DNA of 64,000 nt from an uncultured Pseudoteredinibacter sp. (GTDB lineage: Bacteria > Pseudomonadota > Gammaproteobacteria > Pseudomonadales > Cellvibrionaceae), in assembly GCF_947502065.1 (NCBI RefSeq), contig NZ_CANMYE010000001.1:62001-126000 (forward strand), given 5' to 3'. Below the pieces are notes generated by a model, which was not told the DNA's origin, ran no database searches, and saw only the letters and a program-made list of their open reading frames with translations. The position numbers and the translations under genes are program-made. Shown here piece after piece: positions 46,438 to 55,294 of this stretch; positions within the stretch are counted from its first letter, which is position 1, and the number at the start of each line of letters is the position of its first letter.

Positions 46438-46705
46438 GGGGTCAGAACCCAAGGGTTCTGACCCCGTGTTGGGGCACTATGGTTCTGGTATCGCTGTGTT
46501 ATATGGTGAAGCCGCGGGTTGGTCTTGGTTTTGAATTTTAGATCGTGGCTTCGATATGGGGTCAGAACCCAGGGGTTCTGACCCCGGGTTTGGGCACAGT
46601 GGTTCTGGTATTGCTGTGTTATATGGTGAAGCCGTAGGTAGGTCTTGGTATTAAATTTTAGATCTCGGCTTCGATGTGGGGTCAGAACCCGAGGGTTCTG
46701 ACCCC
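46438..46705 (+). repeat. Tandem array of three 28-bp palindromes with 120-bp period
   Basis: Palindromes at 46438-46465, 46558-46585 and 46678-46705 have identical arms GGGGTCAGAACCC and inverse, with middle AA, AG and GA. The 92-bp spacers are near-identical (GTGTTATATGGTGAAGCCG and TGGTTCTGGTAT blocks). GGCTTCGATATG or GGCTTCGATGTG precedes copies 2 and 3. The array sits between the convergent PhyH and acylase genes. Confidence 0.92.
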
Positions 46706-46720
46706 ATTGTTGCGCGAGGC

Positions 46721-49273
46721 TTATGGCTTATTCGCGCGCAATTTAAATTCTACGCTTGGTAGATTTTCACCGAACAATTCAATTGGACGCCACTGTTGCT
46801 GGCTGAACAATTTACTCTGGTCAATAAAATGTGGCGATTCAGGATCATGGGCTTGGCCATAGCTTAGGAACATTTCGCCCTTTGGACCTTGCTCATCAAA
46901 CTGCAAGGCCATCACAAAACTGGAGCCGTAGTTTACAGGGTAGCCAGAAATCGATTGCTCAGCTTGCTGACGAGTTCGCAGTGGGCTAAAGGGTTGTTTA
47001 CTGGCCGCTTTGCCGATATTCACTAAAGCTAACTCTGAATGACCACGATTACGTGCACGGGCATGGGAGTAGTTAAAAATACCTTCCCAAGAATAACCGC
47101 CACTAATTGCGATGGGCTCTAGGCCTGCGGCCTTAGGAATATTTTGAATATCCCCCAGTTTTGCATCCAGCGCTATAGCATTGTCTTCCAATCGTTTCGC
47201 CGCTTTGGCAAGAGCCAGCAATACTTCATCTTGCTCAGCGTTAGTTGCAGGGGCAAGGCCGCCTGGTGTCATTGCGGGTTTAGCTGGGTCAAAGGCATTG
47301 GCAAATAATTTGTCATTAAGGTCACGGTGACCACGGACACGGAACTCTGCCAAAAACTCACGCATTAAATGTGCGCCTTGACTATCAAGTAGATAGCGAC
47401 CATCCCAATTTTTTAGGGTGGCGCATGCGGCCGATAAATCGTATTGGCCACTGTCCAAAGTTTGCAGAGGGGAAGCTTCACAGCGCTCGGCCAAGCTGGC
47501 TCGAAGCTGTTGGCCAAATAAAGAGTGATTGTCGGTGAAAACAGATTTGAGCTCTTCGTAACTGAATAAATTGTTCTCGCCGGCTGGCTTGTCGGCGCTA
47601 CGATTACTGATCAATAGGGCATTAAAGCGTGTACGAGGGCTGCGATGGCTGCGCTCCGGACCGTAAACAATACTGAAGCCTTCCAACGGTTCTTCAATAT
47701 GACTCAGCCAATGGCTGGAGTTAGCATTAAATACATAGTCATTACGCAAAGACTGTGGTGCTTCCTGAATAGGAATCAAGCCGCTGTGACGAGCGCCCTC
47801 GGTGGGCTGCCATTCAAAGGCCGCTTTATTTCCTGGCAGTAACATAGCACCGCCGCCATCACGCCATAGCCCGGCAAGTTCTGGGCTGTGCATGGCTTTG
47901 CGCCAATAGCCTTCTGCGGTTTCACTGAGCTTGGGTGTTTGAGTGCCATCGATATACAGAACACGTCCGTCTTTGGCGGCCATCATCGTATTCACCCAAG
48001 GGATGGAGCGATGTTCGCTAAAAGCTTGTAGGAACTCTTCCGGGCTTTTTGCCTTAGCCATGGCAACCCAATGACTGAGCATGCCGGTATTATCTAAATT
48101 GGCGTCGCGAATGCTGATGGCCGATTTATCTGTCCAAGCAAGGCTGGGGGCCAGTGAGCCTAGATTAACAATCGGGCCGAAATGGCTGTTATACACAATA
48201 TGTTCTTGGCTTAGTGCTTCGCCTCCGGCTGGAGCTTTCACTTTTATGTTAACTGTTTTGGCCGTGATATCTTTAAAGCCATCCTCATAGCGGTAACGCA
48301 TCGGGTTGCTAGGATCGAGCTCAAGTTGATAAAGGGTAAAGCGCTTGGATTGAGATACTGTGTGGGTCCAGCCTAGGTTTTCATTGAAACCAATACTGAC
48401 CCCGGGTAAGCCAATCATGCCAACACCAGCAATATTGAGCTCGCCTGGGATGGTGAGATGCTGTTGATAGAAACGCAACTCGCCATCATAGGGGAAGTGA
48501 GGATTGGCCATTAGCAAGCTGTTTGCGTCGCTGGCCTTCTCTTTACCGATTGCCCAGCCATTACTGCCAATGCCTCGGGAGGTCAATAAATGTTCAGCAT
48601 CTAAGCTAGGTGCCGTGAGGCTAACTTTTTCTCCTGGTGGTTTTGCAGAGGCAATTGCGCCTAGAAAAGCTCGGCTACTCGATAACAGTGCCAAATCCAT
48701 ATGGTAGGCCAATAGCTCTTCTACGGTGATGGTATTCACCCAATCTGCGTTACGGCAAGGAGATGGATATTGGCTTGGATCTTCACGCTCATTGAGATTT
48801 TTATTAAAGCCGTCAACATAGCCTTGTAACAATGCCTGCATATCTGGCTGTAGAGCAGGGTAAAGAGTCTTAGCACGATCAAGCAAGCCAAGGGATTTGT
48901 AGGCTATATCGGCTAAGATGTATTTATGCTGTGGGCCGGCCCCTAAATAAAGCGCTGCCTCGCCTCTAACATTACGGATTTGTTCGGCCAGTGTGCAAAG
49001 GTTGTCCCTAGCTTGCATATAGCCGCTGGCATAGCCCAAGCTGCCATAGTCCTTGGCGACAATATGGGGCACTGCGTATTTATCGAGGTGTACATCGGCC
49101 GAGTAGTGATAGCTCTCTTTTGAGGCGTTAATTTCAGCTTGCTTGGCCGGCTCTTCCTGCTGGCTGCAGGCGCTTAATAGGCCAAGGCCAATTGCGCAGA
49201 GTGATAAGGTGTAGCGTCTATGGCTTATTTGTGCAGGATATTTGGCAATTTGAGCCATTAATCGTTTGGGCAT
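46721..49273 (-). CDS. Penicillin-acylase-family (Ntn-hydrolase) lipoprotein
   Basis: About 850 residues. N-terminal basic stretch, hydrophobic core and lipobox LLSAC predict a lipoprotein. An alpha chain follows (KYAVPHIVAKDYGSLGYASGYMQARDNL), then the autoprocessing site before the Ser nucleophile in GIGSNGWAIG (residue ~237), then GLPGVSIGFNENLGWTHT. Relatives include penicillin, aculeacin and acyl-homoserine-lactone acylases (PvdQ, QuiP). ATG 49273 has AAGGA upstream; ATG 49288 is possible. Substrate unproven; an amide with a fatty-acyl chain is plausible. Confidence 0.88.
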   Translation of the reverse strand: MPKRLMAQIAKYPAQISHRRYTLSLCAIGLGLLSACSQQEEPAKQAEINASKESYHYSADVHLDKYAVPHIVAKDYGSLGYASGYMQARDNLCTLAEQIRNVRGEAALYLGAGPQHKYILADIAYKSLGLLDRAKTLYPALQPDMQALLQGYVDGFNKNLNEREDPSQYPSPCRNADWVNTITVEELLAYHMDLALLSSSRAFLGAIASAKPPGEKVSLTAPSLDAEHLLTSRGIGSNGWAIGKEKASDANSLLMANPHFPYDGELRFYQQHLTIPGELNIAGVGMIGLPGVSIGFNENLGWTHTVSQSKRFTLYQLELDPSNPMRYRYEDGFKDITAKTVNIKVKAPAGGEALSQEHIVYNSHFGPIVNLGSLAPSLAWTDKSAISIRDANLDNTGMLSHWVAMAKAKSPEEFLQAFSEHRSIPWVNTMMAAKDGRVLYIDGTQTPKLSETAEGYWRKAMHSPELAGLWRDGGGAMLLPGNKAAFEWQPTEGARHSGLIPIQEAPQSLRNDYVFNANSSHWLSHIEEPLEGFSIVYGPERSHRSPRTRFNALLISNRSADKPAGENNLFSYEELKSVFTDNHSLFGQQLRASLAERCEASPLQTLDSGQYDLSAACATLKNWDGRYLLDSQGAHLMREFLAEFRVRGHRDLNDKLFANAFDPAKPAMTPGGLAPATNAEQDEVLLALAKAAKRLEDNAIALDAKLGDIQNIPKAAGLEPIAISGGYSWEGIFNYSHARARNRGHSELALVNIGKAASKQPFSPLRTRQQAEQSISGYPVNYGSSFVMALQFDEQGPKGEMFLSYGQAHDPESPHFIDQSKLFSQQQWRPIELFGENLPSVEFKLRANKP

Positions 49274-49288
49274 TATCGAGTCCTTCAT

Positions 49289-49525
49289 TGTTATTATCTC
49301 GTAAGATTGGTGTCAGTATATCGCGCTACTTGTGTAATAAAACCGACTTTGTTCAGAAATACGTTGCTCCGGCGAGCGGGGATGAAAATACACGGTATCG
49401 AGCTACACTTGAGGTAGCTTTGATTTTAACTTGGAGCGGTGAGTAGAGCTGGCTTAATATTTGATGGAATATGCCGATAGCATGCTTATGGCTCCGTTTT
49501 TGTATTACATAGGCAATTTTGTTTC
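49289..49525. other. Divergent intergenic region acylase/HD-GYP
   Basis: 237 bp with promoters expected on both sides. No clear hairpin or operator was recognised. Confidence 0.3.
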
Positions 49526-50698
49526 ATGCGTTTGTTAAAGGTTCAAGCCGAAAACCTGCGCCCCGGCATGTTCGTTGCCGAGCTAGACCGTCCTTGGCTG
49601 GAAACTCCATTTACCCTGCAAGGCTTTGTCGTCCGTGACGATGAAGATGTTCTGTATATCGGTAACTATGTGGATTATGTCTACATTGATGCCGATTATG
49701 CCGGCTCTAATCTATTCCTGCCCGATCAGCCGAAACAAAAAACAGTAATTAAAAAAAGACTCAGTATCAAAGCTGATTTTGAGCAGGCCAAAAGCTCTTT
49801 TAACTCGGCCAGTGAATCTCTTGATAGAGTATTTAGTGCCCTTAACAATGGCGCGCAGACTGATATTCAAGTTGTGCGTGAATCTGTCCAGCCGTTAATC
49901 GATGGTGTCTTTAAGAATAAAGAAGCTATGGCGGCTTTGGTTCGAATGAAAGAATCTTCAGACTATCGCTATCAACACGGCATTTCCATGGCGGTTTGGG
50001 CCGCGATTTTAGGTCGCCATATTGGCCTACCCATTGATGAGCTGGAAAAGCTAGTGGTTGGCTGCGCCATGTGTGATGTAGGTATGACCCGTTTACCCGA
50101 TGAAATTTTTAAGCAATCTTCAGGCTTAAGCGAGTATCAGCGTCAAATGGTCGAGTTGCATACGCGCTTAGGTGTGCAGATGGTTGATGAAAATGGCAAT
50201 GCAGACATCGAGGTGCTGTCGATCATCAAAAGCCATCATGAGCGCTTCGATGGCAGTGGCTACCCGGAAGGTTTAACGGGGGCCGATATACCTCTTTTGG
50301 CAAGGGTAGCGGGCTTAGTCGATGCCTATGATGCCATGATTACCCCAAGACCATATGCCCCAGGTGTGTCGTCCTATGATGCGGTACAAGAGCTGATTAA
50401 AAGCAAGGGAGTATTGTTTCAAGATGCGCTGGTAGAGCAATTTGTTCAGGCGATAGGCCTGTTCCCTACGGGCTCCTTAGTGGAACTTAATACAGGTGAG
50501 GTGGGTATTGTCGTTAAGCAAAATGAAATGCGCCGACTCAAACCTGAAGTCGTATTGGTATTGGATAAGAAAAAAGAAAAATTAGCCGCGCTGAAACTGC
50601 TGGATCTGGCTGATGAAAATGTATCTATTAGTCATTGGATTACCAATGGACTGCAAGCTGGCAGCTATAGCGTAAATAGCGAAGAGTACTTTATATGA
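49526..50698 (+). CDS. DUF3391/HD-GYP protein with degenerate HD dyad
   Basis: A 390-residue protein. N-terminal DUF3391 (PGMFVAELDRPW). HD-GYP domain: first His in YQHGIS (151), then CAMCDVGMTRLPDEI where the canonical HD-x-GK is CD-x-GM (Cys183-Asp184), ELHTRLG (His212), SHHERFDGSGYPEGL (GYP motif intact) and GLVDAYDAM. The lost His in the HD dyad suggests weak or no c-di-GMP phosphodiesterase activity; it may bind ligand. Its stop overlaps the EAL gene start by 4 nt (ATGA). Confidence 0.9.
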   Translation: MRLLKVQAENLRPGMFVAELDRPWLETPFTLQGFVVRDDEDVLYIGNYVDYVYIDADYAGSNLFLPDQPKQKTVIKKRLSIKADFEQAKSSFNSASESLDRVFSALNNGAQTDIQVVRESVQPLIDGVFKNKEAMAALVRMKESSDYRYQHGISMAVWAAILGRHIGLPIDELEKLVVGCAMCDVGMTRLPDEIFKQSSGLSEYQRQMVELHTRLGVQMVDENGNADIEVLSIIKSHHERFDGSGYPEGLTGADIPLLARVAGLVDAYDAMITPRPYAPGVSSYDAVQELIKSKGVLFQDALVEQFVQAIGLFPTGSLVELNTGEVGIVVKQNEMRRLKPEVVLVLDKKKEKLAALKLLDLADENVSISHWITNGLQAGSYSVNSEEYFI

Positions 50699-51879
50699 GT
50701 GGGAATAAGGCCAAACCATCATATATTGGATTAATCGAGATTGCTGATTATGAAGGTTTAGTTGGACGGCATGGTCCAGCTTCTGCCCAGCTGTTGTTAG
50801 AAGAATTCTATTTGCGTTTACAGCGTTGGGCGCGCCCCAAAGATCAAGCCAAAGTACTTAAAAATAGACGGTTTATGGTCATGCTCGATGGTGTGCATGA
50901 TGATGCGCAGTTGCAATTAGCAACGGCCAAGCTTATTCGTCTATTTGAAGCGCCCTGTGAATTAATGGGCATCACGGCGCCGATAAAATTTCATGCCGGC
51001 TTTTGTTTGCACGAAGGACAAGATGCTGAGCAAACCCTTTTGCGTTGCCGAATAGCTTTGCGTCAGGCTCGTAAGGGCGAGTTGGCTATTCAGGTGTATC
51101 ATTATGAATTTCAGGCCACGCTAGATGATGAGCCACGTTTGGTTGAGGCACTTGAGAGGGCATTGGATCGGGGAGAATTTCAACTCTATTATCAGCCAAA
51201 ATTACACACCGGTTATCGCACGGTGATTGGCGCCGAGGCACTTTTACGCTGGCATAGTAGTGATAAGAAGGTGATTAACCCTGTACAATTTATCGATGTG
51301 GCTGAACGCTATGATGTCATTCGCCCCATCACTTGGTGGGTGATGAAGTCAGCCGTAGCGCGTTTGCGCAATTGGCCCGATAACCTTGGTATTTCTGTAA
51401 ATGTGCCGCCTTGCCTATTGCTCGATGATGAAATTGTAACGGTGCTATCAGATGCTTTGGCGATATATAGTGTCGCGCCGCATCGCCTTACCATTGAAAT
51501 TACCGAGAATTTGATGATCAGTGATTATGAGCATTTAGTTCTTAATCTACATTCATTGCACGATATCGGGGTTAGAATCTCTATCGATGATTTTGGTACG
51601 GGCTATTCTTCTTTAGCGCAATTTCGAAGCTTGCCGGCTCATGAGCTAAAGATTGATAAGAGCTTTGTAATGGCCATGCGCGAATCTGAAAAGGATATGG
51701 CCATCGTAAAAGCGGTGATTGATTTAGCCAGAAATTTCAGCATGCGGGTTGTTGCTGAAGGGGTAGAGGATCAAGAAACCGCCAGCTTGTTAACCGACTT
51801 AGGTGCCGATCAACTGCAAGGTTTTTTATTCGATAAACCTTTGCCGCTGGCGGATTTTGAAAAGCGCTATGTCAGGTAA
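50695..51879 (+). CDS. EAL-domain c-di-GMP phosphodiesterase
   Basis: A 394-residue protein. Residues 1-140 resemble a worn GGDEF domain without the GGDEF motif. The EAL domain follows: GEFQLYYQPKL, GAEALLRW, EITENLM, SIDDFGTGYSSLAQFRSLP, LKIDKSFV, VAEGVEDQE, QGFLFDKPLP. All main metal and catalytic residues appear present, so it should cleave c-di-GMP to pGpG. Start overlaps the HD-GYP stop, indicating translational coupling. No membrane segment. Confidence 0.9.
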   Translation: MSGNKAKPSYIGLIEIADYEGLVGRHGPASAQLLLEEFYLRLQRWARPKDQAKVLKNRRFMVMLDGVHDDAQLQLATAKLIRLFEAPCELMGITAPIKFHAGFCLHEGQDAEQTLLRCRIALRQARKGELAIQVYHYEFQATLDDEPRLVEALERALDRGEFQLYYQPKLHTGYRTVIGAEALLRWHSSDKKVINPVQFIDVAERYDVIRPITWWVMKSAVARLRNWPDNLGISVNVPPCLLLDDEIVTVLSDALAIYSVAPHRLTIEITENLMISDYEHLVLNLHSLHDIGVRISIDDFGTGYSSLAQFRSLPAHELKIDKSFVMAMRESEKDMAIVKAVIDLARNFSMRVVAEGVEDQETASLLTDLGADQLQGFLFDKPLPLADFEKRYVR

Positions 51880-51888
51880 ACTTGAATA

Positions 51889-52293
51889 TTAAAGCCAGGG
51901 CAAAAATCCAGCTATTAACATACCGGCTAATCCAAATAAACTTAATCCAAAGGCCACACTTCTAGCCAGCGAATAGTTAGAGTAGTAAAACAGCATGTGC
52001 AGCAGGCGGCCAAGTAAGTACAAAGCTGCACTATTGTTTAGCCAATTCGGCGCTGCGGCAGATAACATTCCAAACATGGCCAGTAAAATAAAGATAGCAA
52101 CGCTTTCATTGGTGTTAGCATGGCTTCGAAACGCCCTAAATAAAAAGCTGCTGTGGTCAACATCAATGGGGTGTCCTGGCTTGTGTCGACTTTTTAAACC
52201 GACGACATCCAAAATAAGCAGCTGTGTAAAACTAAGCGCCGCCATTAATCCCATCACTAAAACGGTCATGCTATAGGCATCATTCACTTGCAT
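51889..52293 (-). CDS. MAPEG-family membrane protein
   Basis: A 134-residue integral membrane protein with four TM helices. The MAPEG feature is seen around FRAFRSHANTNES (Arg and Asn-Glu pattern after TM1) and LGRLLHMLFYYSN. MAPEG enzymes act on glutathione or eicosanoids; bacterial members are poorly known. It converges with the EAL gene and is divergent from the BlaI gene. Confidence 0.82.
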   Translation of the reverse strand: MQVNDAYSMTVLVMGLMAALSFTQLLILDVVGLKSRHKPGHPIDVDHSSFLFRAFRSHANTNESVAIFILLAMFGMLSAAAPNWLNNSAALYLLGRLLHMLFYYSNYSLARSVAFGLSLFGLAGMLIAGFLPWL

Positions 52294-52490
52294 GCTGTAT
52301 CCCTTTTGCTTTCAAATCTTGTGGTTAGTGTCAACAGGCTCTAGGTTTTTAGGCTAAAAACTAGGCAAAACATATCCTATGGAAAACGCCTTGTATAGTG
52401 ATGAAATTGCAAGAGCGCATTGCAGTTTTATATCGCGCCATTTCCTTTTCGACCCTTATCGAGCTTCTATGGCGGTCATATTGTTAGCTT

Positions 52491-52505
52491 GCTACATTGT
52501 AGTAG
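52491..52505. promoter_or_regulatory. BlaI operator candidate 1
   Basis: CTACATTGTAG inverted repeat (CTAC, 3 bp, GTAG) extended by TAG. BlaI/MecI operators are built on TACA/TGTA half-sites. Confidence 0.7.
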
Positions 52506-52522
52506 TTGTGTTAATTTTGGCT

Positions 52523-52538
52523 GCTACATTGTAGTAGC
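52523..52538. promoter_or_regulatory. BlaI operator candidate 2
   Basis: GCTACATTGTAGTAGC, a second copy of the same inverted repeat, closer to the gene. Confidence 0.7.
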
Positions 52539-52607
52539 TTGTGAGATTTGAAAGCGGCGATAGCTGAAGGGCTTGCGCGCTGAAAAGACGATAAATGGTA
52601 AGAAAAA

Positions 52608-52982
52608 GTGAAGAGACTTCCTGAACTCAGTAAAGCCGAGTATGAAATATTACGTGAGCTTTGGCGCTGTGGGGATAGTACGGTTAGAGCCGTTCATGAT
52701 CAATTGGCCGAGTCGACCGATTGGGCATACACCACCACAAAGACTCACATGGATAGAATGGTGAAGCGTGGCTTGTTAAAACGTTATAAGGATTCTGAAG
52801 GCAATCAATACAGCGCTCAGCTCAGTAAGCCTGAAGGACTAGTAAAGATGGTTCGTTATTTTGCCGAGCGTGTCCTAGAGCTAGATGGCAAATCCGTGGT
52901 TTCGATGTTTGCGAAAAGTGAGGCGCTAAGCCCGCAAGAGATTAAGCAGCTGCGTGAACTATTGGAGAAAGACGATGACTGA
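52608..52982 (+). CDS. BlaI/MecI-family repressor
   Basis: A 124-residue winged-helix protein. LSKAEYEILRELWRCGDSTV, WAYTTTKTHMDRMVKRGLLKR and the C-terminal dimerisation helices are typical of BlaI/MecI/CopY repressors. Start is GTG 52608. The next gene begins inside its last codons (8-nt overlap). Two operator-like repeats lie upstream. It is expected to be inactivated when the membrane peptidase partner is triggered. Confidence 0.92.
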   Translation: MKRLPELSKAEYEILRELWRCGDSTVRAVHDQLAESTDWAYTTTKTHMDRMVKRGLLKRYKDSEGNQYSAQLSKPEGLVKMVRYFAERVLELDGKSVVSMFAKSEALSPQEIKQLRELLEKDDD

Positions 52983-54423
52983 TTTGATGGCGTTATGGCT
53001 AGATTTTCTGTATCAGCAGTCACTTTGGGCCGCCATTCTTTTTCCGGGAATATTGTTTGCGGTTTACGGTTTGCGTAAATTCTATCCTGGCTTGCTGGTG
53101 GTTATCTGGTTGTTGATTCCCCTGCGCTTGCTCGCACCTACTGATTTGTCATTTGAATACAGCTTAGCGAGCTGGATTGGAAACTTGCCCGTAGAGTTAG
53201 CCGAAACGGCACCGGCGGTTGATGAACCTTGGCATCAGTCACAGATTGCAGCTGTCGCCAGTACATCGCAGGGCGAGCAGCAACTCTCGGCTTGGCAGTA
53301 TTTATTGTTTGTTGCCTGGCTATGTGGTTTCGCCTTCTCTTTAATGAGTTTTTTAAGGGCTAGGGATAATCTCAGCAAGCAAATCAAAGGCGCATTAGCC
53401 GTAGAATCTGGTGAGGATTTACAAATCCTAATGAATGCGAAGCATGATTTATCATGCCGAAGAAGAGTGAAGCTCTTTAAAAGCAAAGATGCCAATTCAG
53501 CCTTTACGCTAGGAACCATAAACCCTGTCATATGTTTGCCAGGAAAGCTATGGGACGAATTGGATGTGCAAGATCGCCGTGCCATTATTTATCACGAACT
53601 CGCTCATGTGAAAGCCTATGATGATCTACTGCTATGCTCTTTGAACCTAATACGTTGCCTGTTCTTTTTTCACCCTGCGATGTGCTATGCACAAGCCCAG
53701 ATCACCCAGCAGCGTGAGAGGCTCACCGATGTAGTAGTGGTGCAAAATTCTTCTCTAGAGCCCAAGCAATATGCCAAGGCCTTATTGAACTATATCGAAA
53801 AATCAACATTGAATCGCTTTGCGAGTGTTGCCCCCAGTGTTGGCGGTCAGTATTTACTGGTGAAATTAAGGATAGAAGCCATGGTTGAAAATAGATTGAA
53901 CTACGGTCTTGCACACAAGTTATCGAGTCTGCTATTGATGATTTGCTTGCTGAGTTTTGTTTTACCAATGGAAGCTTGGTCTGAAAACCATAGCGAGGGG
54001 AGTGGAGGGAAGAGTCAGTCAAAAACTTTGCTGTTTAAAAGGCCTTTGCTCAGTAAAAAAATCTCATCGGCTTTTGGTATGCGAAAGCACCCAATAAGTG
54101 GCAAATTAAAACAGCATAATGGTATCGACTTGCCAGCCAGCCTAGGTAGCCATGTGTTTGCAGTTGCTGATGGTAAGGTTGTAAAGGTGGTTGAAGATAG
54201 AGGTTCCAAGCCTAGGTATGTCTATATCGATCATGGCCAAGGGGTGGTCAGTCGATATTTTCAGCTTGGGAATATTCAAGTTAAAGAAAATGATTGGGTT
54301 CGTTCTGGTCAGCAGATCGCAGAAATAGGATCACCTTATCGAGGAACTGGCCCGCATTTACATTTTGAGCTTATGAAAAACAAAGAGCATGTTGACCCGA
54401 TGAGCTTCTTTGAGGCATTTTAA
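52975..54423 (+). CDS. BlaR1-type M56 membrane peptidase fused to M23 domain
   Basis: About 482 residues. N-terminal TM helices (about 15-50), then M56 cytosolic peptidase with zinc motif HELAH (207-211) and distal ERLTD, another TM around 315-335, then an extracytoplasmic M23 (LytM-like) domain from about 360: SSAFGMRKHP, HNGID (His381, Asp385), GPHLHFE (His461, His463). The YxHL His of active M23 enzymes is Gln430 (RYFQL). BlaR1 normally carries a penicillin-binding sensor here, so this one probably senses peptidoglycan. Zinc ligands are intact. Overlaps blaI by 8 nt. Confidence 0.9.
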   Translation: MTDLMALWLDFLYQQSLWAAILFPGILFAVYGLRKFYPGLLVVIWLLIPLRLLAPTDLSFEYSLASWIGNLPVELAETAPAVDEPWHQSQIAAVASTSQGEQQLSAWQYLLFVAWLCGFAFSLMSFLRARDNLSKQIKGALAVESGEDLQILMNAKHDLSCRRRVKLFKSKDANSAFTLGTINPVICLPGKLWDELDVQDRRAIIYHELAHVKAYDDLLLCSLNLIRCLFFFHPAMCYAQAQITQQRERLTDVVVVQNSSLEPKQYAKALLNYIEKSTLNRFASVAPSVGGQYLLVKLRIEAMVENRLNYGLAHKLSSLLLMICLLSFVLPMEAWSENHSEGSGGKSQSKTLLFKRPLLSKKISSAFGMRKHPISGKLKQHNGIDLPASLGSHVFAVADGKVVKVVEDRGSKPRYVYIDHGQGVVSRYFQLGNIQVKENDWVRSGQQIAEIGSPYRGTGPHLHFELMKNKEHVDPMSFFEAF

Positions 54424-54435
54424 GATCTGTAGGAT

Positions 54436-54458
54436 GCGGTGGGTATGCTGCCCACCGC
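54436..54458. terminator. Hairpin after BlaR1-M23 gene
   Basis: GCGGTGGG/CCCACCGC stem with a 7-nt loop, no T-run. Likely a transcript-end hairpin between the convergent genes, or a small dispersed palindrome. Confidence 0.5.
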
Positions 54459-54479
54459 GCCTGTTGGCAGATTGCCGAA

Positions 54480-55073
54480 TTAGGCCTTCGCTAAATGCTC
54501 TTCAACAAAATCCAATCGATCTTGACCAAAGAACATCTCTCCCTCTAAGAACATGGTAGGTGCGCCAAAGATTTTCCGTTCAGCAGCCTGTTCAGTGGCT
54601 TTAATTAAATCGGCTTTTACCTCATCGCTCTGGCTTAGCTCGATAAGTGCTTTTGCATCCAGGCCCGCTTCGAGCAAAGTGCTGTTAACAATCTCCATAT
54701 CTGCCATATTCTTTTCTTGTTGCCAAATAGCTTGGTAAACGCAATCGACATACTGTGCAAAGCAATCCAGCTTTTGGGCTGCAATAGCGGCGCGCATCAA
54801 ATAAAGAGTATTGATAGGGAAGTGTGGGTTAAATTTGAGTTCCACTTGATAGCGTTTGCTAAAACGCGGTAGATCATGGATAAGCATGTACTCACCTTTT
54901 GCTGGGATAGCGACCGGTGAGGTATTACCCGTTGCCTTAAAAATGCCTCCCAGTAACATTGGGCGATACTCTACTTGGCAGTCATATTGCTTGGATAATT
55001 GCTGTAAGCGCATATGAGCTAGATACGCTGTTGGGCTGCCGAAATCAAAATAGAACTCGATGGTTTTGCGCAT
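54480..55073 (-). CDS. 2-hydroxychromene-2-carboxylate isomerase family protein
   Basis: A 197-residue thioredoxin-fold (DsbA/kappa-GST) protein. EFYFDFGSPTAYLA carries the glutathione-site Ser of the family, YRPMLLGGIFKATG and IFGAPTMFLEGEMFFGQDR are conserved blocks. It uses glutathione to isomerise chromene carboxylates in naphthalene breakdown; many homologues have unknown substrates. Start has GGGAG 6 bp upstream. No other aromatic pathway genes nearby. Confidence 0.9.
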   Translation of the reverse strand: MRKTIEFYFDFGSPTAYLAHMRLQQLSKQYDCQVEYRPMLLGGIFKATGNTSPVAIPAKGEYMLIHDLPRFSKRYQVELKFNPHFPINTLYLMRAAIAAQKLDCFAQYVDCVYQAIWQQEKNMADMEIVNSTLLEAGLDAKALIELSQSDEVKADLIKATEQAAERKIFGAPTMFLEGEMFFGQDRLDFVEEHLAKA

Positions 55074-55294
55074 TATTATCTCCCTAGCTGCACCCCATAT
55101 TGGGCCTAAGCTTTGTTAGCGGTAACTTAAGTTGTTGTTTGATGGTTCTAATATGGAACCTATAATAGATTCCTTGTTAACTCCGGTCAAAGAGTTTCTC
55201 AAAAGCCTGTTCCGAAAAGCGCTAGTGTCGCCCTAAGTCATCTGTTTTAATGTGGCCCTGCCTGTTCTGGGTATTCTTGCTTAAGGGGAAGTTT
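55074..55294. other. Divergent intergenic region
   Basis: About 220 bp between the isomerase and the EamA gene. The palindrome-like GGTTCTAATATGGAACC at 55143-55159 (GGTTC, GAACC) may be an operator. Confidence 0.35.

Larger units (their letters stand above)
52294..52607. promoter_or_regulatory. Divergent region with BlaI-type operators
   Basis: This 314-bp spacer contains two copies of GCTACATTGTAGTAG, at 52491-52505 and 52523-52537, 32 bp apart and 70-117 bp before blaI. No other gene-like feature was seen. Confidence 0.7.

Noticed and set aside
46674..46862. Short open frame across the end of the second repeat array
   Set aside because: It overlaps the palindrome and the acylase gene on the other strand and shows no domain, signal or ribosome site.
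54436..54458. Hairpin as a member of the 28-bp palindrome family
   Set aside because: Its sequence (GCGGTGGG) is unrelated to GGGGTCAGAACCC.
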